Positions 6,608 to 7,646 of a DNA stretch of 7,646 nucleotides are shown one piece after another. A model generated the notes under the pieces. The model searched no databases and was not told the DNA's origin. It saw only the letters and a program-made list of their open reading frames with translations. Source of the stretch: JAGOEX01 sp964630905 (GTDB lineage: Bacteria > UBP6 > UBA1177); contig CAZVWR010000088.1 in NCBI GenBank assembly GCA_964630905.1, forward strand, positions 1-7,646. Direction: 5' to 3'. The position numbers and the translations under genes are program-made. Within the stretch, counting starts at the first letter, position 1. Each line of letters starts with the position of its first letter.

Positions 6608-7459
6608 ATGAGGAATCTTGTTCTTAAGATGGTTACTGAAGGCGTTCTCACTTCGGAAAATGCCAACAAGATGCTTGCTATGAAAAAAGGTGTCGATCCA
6701 GTCTGGAGAGCACTTTCAAAAGGGTTGATAGATGAAAAGAAACTGGCAAGATTTTATGAAAAGGAAGGTTATCCTGTTATTTATGATGAAGGAAGAGGTC
6801 CCATGTCGGATGATTTCTTCACAAGATTTTTTACACCCGATGTCATAGCAAGGCACCTGGCAGTTCCTATATCCTTTAAAAAAGAAAGCAGAGATATAAT
6901 TATAGGTTTTATAAATGCCGCACTTATTCCGCAGATAAAAGACAATATTCTGAAAATTTTTCCTGAATTCAACACAACATTCTTCCATATACCTTATTCT
7001 ATATTTAAAAAGATCGCGGCGAAACATTTCCTTTTTGACATTGATAAGTACACATCAGTTATGATCCAGATGGAAGCGAGCGGGGAGATGCATTCAGATA
7101 AGGTTGTGTCGGTATCATCGGTAAGAAAGAAGCTCCGTGAAGCCGCTGAACAGGTCTATATGCTTGAAATAGATGCACAGGGTTCAGTCGTTTTTAAAGA
7201 GGAATCGATGACAAGTAGATTCCCTCTAAAATCACTTCCGATTTTCAAGGAAGGTTTCGAAAGGGGATATATGGAGATCATTCCGGGTGACAATCTTAAT
7301 TCACTAAGTCATACTGAAAAAATATTGCTGTTTACCAATGTGGGAATAAAGAATGATGACAAGATAATGATTCTTGCCGCAGACGATGAAAAAAAGACTT
7401 TTGTCCTTCTTTTGAACCCGAAAGTCCCCAAAGATCAGATAGATTTTCTTTTAAGATAA
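6608..7459 (+). CDS. Stand-alone MshEN/GspE N-terminal-domain-like protein, function unknown
   Basis: A 283-residue soluble protein with no signal peptide or membrane segment. Residues about 2-145 resemble the N-terminal domain of type II secretion and type IV pilus ATPases (GspE/PilB/MshE). Two helical repeats (VTEGVLTSENANKML and LSKGLIDEKKLARFY) are followed by a DVIARHLAVPISFKKESRDIIIGFINAAL segment, recalling the family's 'P...a...lPv....l.ia..dp' pattern, and a helix ending IFKKIAAKHF. The ATPase part (Walker A/B, Asp and His boxes) is absent. The remaining 135 or so residues match no family I know; they include a basic helix (SVRKKLREAAEQVY) and a strand-rich end (KIMILAADDEKKTFVLLLNP). 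The c-di-GMP residues typical of MshEN (RLG at the repeat start, the Gln ending the helix) are not evident, so nucleotide binding is doubtful. It has its own promoter and no partner gene here. The start could also be ATG 6605, one residue longer. The fold assignment is an inference from pattern alone. Confidence 0.72.
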   Translation: MRNLVLKMVTEGVLTSENANKMLAMKKGVDPVWRALSKGLIDEKKLARFYEKEGYPVIYDEGRGPMSDDFFTRFFTPDVIARHLAVPISFKKESRDIIIGFINAALIPQIKDNILKIFPEFNTTFFHIPYSIFKKIAAKHFLFDIDKYTSVMIQMEASGEMHSDKVVSVSSVRKKLREAAEQVYMLEIDAQGSVVFKEESMTSRFPLKSLPIFKEGFERGYMEIIPGDNLNSLSHTEKILLFTNVGIKNDDKIMILAADDEKKTFVLLLNPKVPKDQIDFLLR

Positions 7460-7494
7460 AAATATATTTCAGTTAAATCAGCCACTTGAGCATG

Positions 7495-7549
7495 TTTTAA
7501 ATAAAAGTGAAAAAAATAATTTGACAGAAGGCAGGCAAATCCATATATT
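7495..7549 (+). promoter_or_regulatory. Strong stable-RNA type promoter with UP-like tract (probable rrn promoter)
   Basis: TTGACA (7521-7526, consensus) and TATATT (7544-7549, five of six) are separated by exactly 17 nt. An A/T-rich tract (7495-7520) directly upstream looks like an UP element for the polymerase alpha subunits. Just after the -10 comes GTTCGAGCG, a GC-rich discriminator as found at promoters under stringent control. It is the best promoter in the window and points off the right edge. With the leader that follows, it most likely drives an rRNA operon; a tRNA or ribosomal-protein operon is the alternative. Confidence 0.7.
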
Positions 7550-7568
7550 GTTCGAGCGTTTTTTTGAG

Positions 7569-7584
7569 GTCATTGAAAACTGAG
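7569..7584 (+). promoter_or_regulatory. boxA-like antitermination element
   Basis: GGTCATTGAAAACTGA differs from the Gram-positive-style rrn leader sequence GTTCTTTGAAAACTGA at two positions, and shares TC-TT-AA with the E. coli boxA TGCTCTTTAACA. It lies about 15 nt after the expected transcription start. Its presence is the main reason for calling the region an rRNA leader. Confidence 0.5.
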
Positions 7585-7616
7585 CAGCAGGAAAAGAAGC
7601 ACAGCGAATAATAGAT

Positions 7617-7643
7617 CATGTATATCTGAACAAGGTATATGTG
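7617..7643 (+). other. Leader hairpin, 10-bp stem with 7-nt loop
   Basis: CATGTATATC (7617-7626) pairs with GGTATATGTG (7634-7643), counting three G-U pairs, around the loop TGAACAA. No T-run follows within the window, so it does not look like a terminator. In an rrn leader it could be part of a processing stem or a local structure. Confidence 0.4.
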
Positions 7644-7646
7644 ACC

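Larger units (their letters stand above)
7556..7646 (+). ncRNA. Probable rRNA operon leader (5' part only; 16S would lie beyond the window)
   Basis: No open reading frame of note is present after the promoter. The stretch holds a T7 run (7559-7565), a boxA-like GGTCATTGAAAACTGA (7569-7584) and a hairpin (7617-7643). The boxA-like element closely resembles the GTTCTTTGAAAACTGA-type sequence commonly found in leaders just upstream of bacterial 16S rRNA, where NusB-NusE antitermination complexes bind. The mature rRNA start is not reached, so the identity of the transcript is inferred. Confidence 0.5.

Noticed and set aside
6716..7027. A 103-codon minus-strand reading frame.
   Set aside because: It is antisense to the MshEN-like gene. 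That gene has a promoter, a ribosome site and a plausible domain; the reverse frame has none of these.
7480..7510. CACTT and AAGTG arms (7483-7487 and 7505-7509) as a terminator for the MshEN-like gene.
   Set aside because: A five-pair stem with a 17-nt loop and no following T-run is not a credible intrinsic terminator. The A-rich sequence is better explained as the UP-like tract of the next promoter.
1..7646. Mobile elements, CRISPR arrays, toxin-antitoxin pairs or a defence island.
   Set aside because: No transposase, integrase, regular repeat array or small paired ORFs were seen. All the long genes but the MshEN-like one are recognisable core or regulatory families with similar codon use.

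Overview
The window reads as ordinary chromosome from a moderately AT-rich bacterium with compact gene packing. The gene set suggests an organism able to live without oxygen: a NrdG2-type radical SAM activase and a large AcoR-type sigma-54 activator. A protein built on the N-terminal domain of type II secretion / type IV pilus ATPases is also present. This resembles deltaproteobacteria and similar deep-branching phyla, but nothing here fixes the taxon. No phage, transposon, CRISPR or toxin-antitoxin signature was seen.

Layout. Positions 1-114 (minus) hold the first 38 codons of cysS (cysteinyl-tRNA synthetase), with a good sigma-70 promoter at 155-182. Diverging from it, 277-2238 (plus) encodes a GAF-PAS-AAA+-Fis sigma-54-dependent activator. 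Converging on that gene is a five-gene minus-strand operon, in transcription order: nrdG2-like activase (6421-5705), nfo (5694-4849), tsaD (4847-3837), rsmA (3840-3025) and panB (3028-2267). Its junctions are +10, +1, -4 and -4 nt, so it is very probably one transcript with translational coupling at the last two joints. Across a 180-nt divergent intergenic region, a strong sigma-70 promoter (6546-6573) drives a stand-alone MshEN/GspE-N-like protein (6608-7459) of unknown function.

The right edge (7495-7646) carries no gene. It looks like the start of a stable-RNA operon, probably rRNA: an A-rich UP-like tract, TTGACA-17-TATATT, a GC-rich discriminator, a boxA-like leader element resembling those upstream of 16S rRNA, and a 10-bp hairpin. 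The RNA genes themselves would lie beyond the window.

How the genes work together: the operon groups core maintenance functions, namely abasic-site repair (Nfo), t6A tRNA modification (TsaD), 16S rRNA dimethylation (RsmA), pantothenate/CoA synthesis (PanB) and a glycyl-radical activase. cysS on one side and the putative rrn promoter on the other make this a translation-centred neighbourhood. The less explained parts are the orphan sigma-54 activator, the MshEN-like protein without an ATPase, and the right-edge leader.
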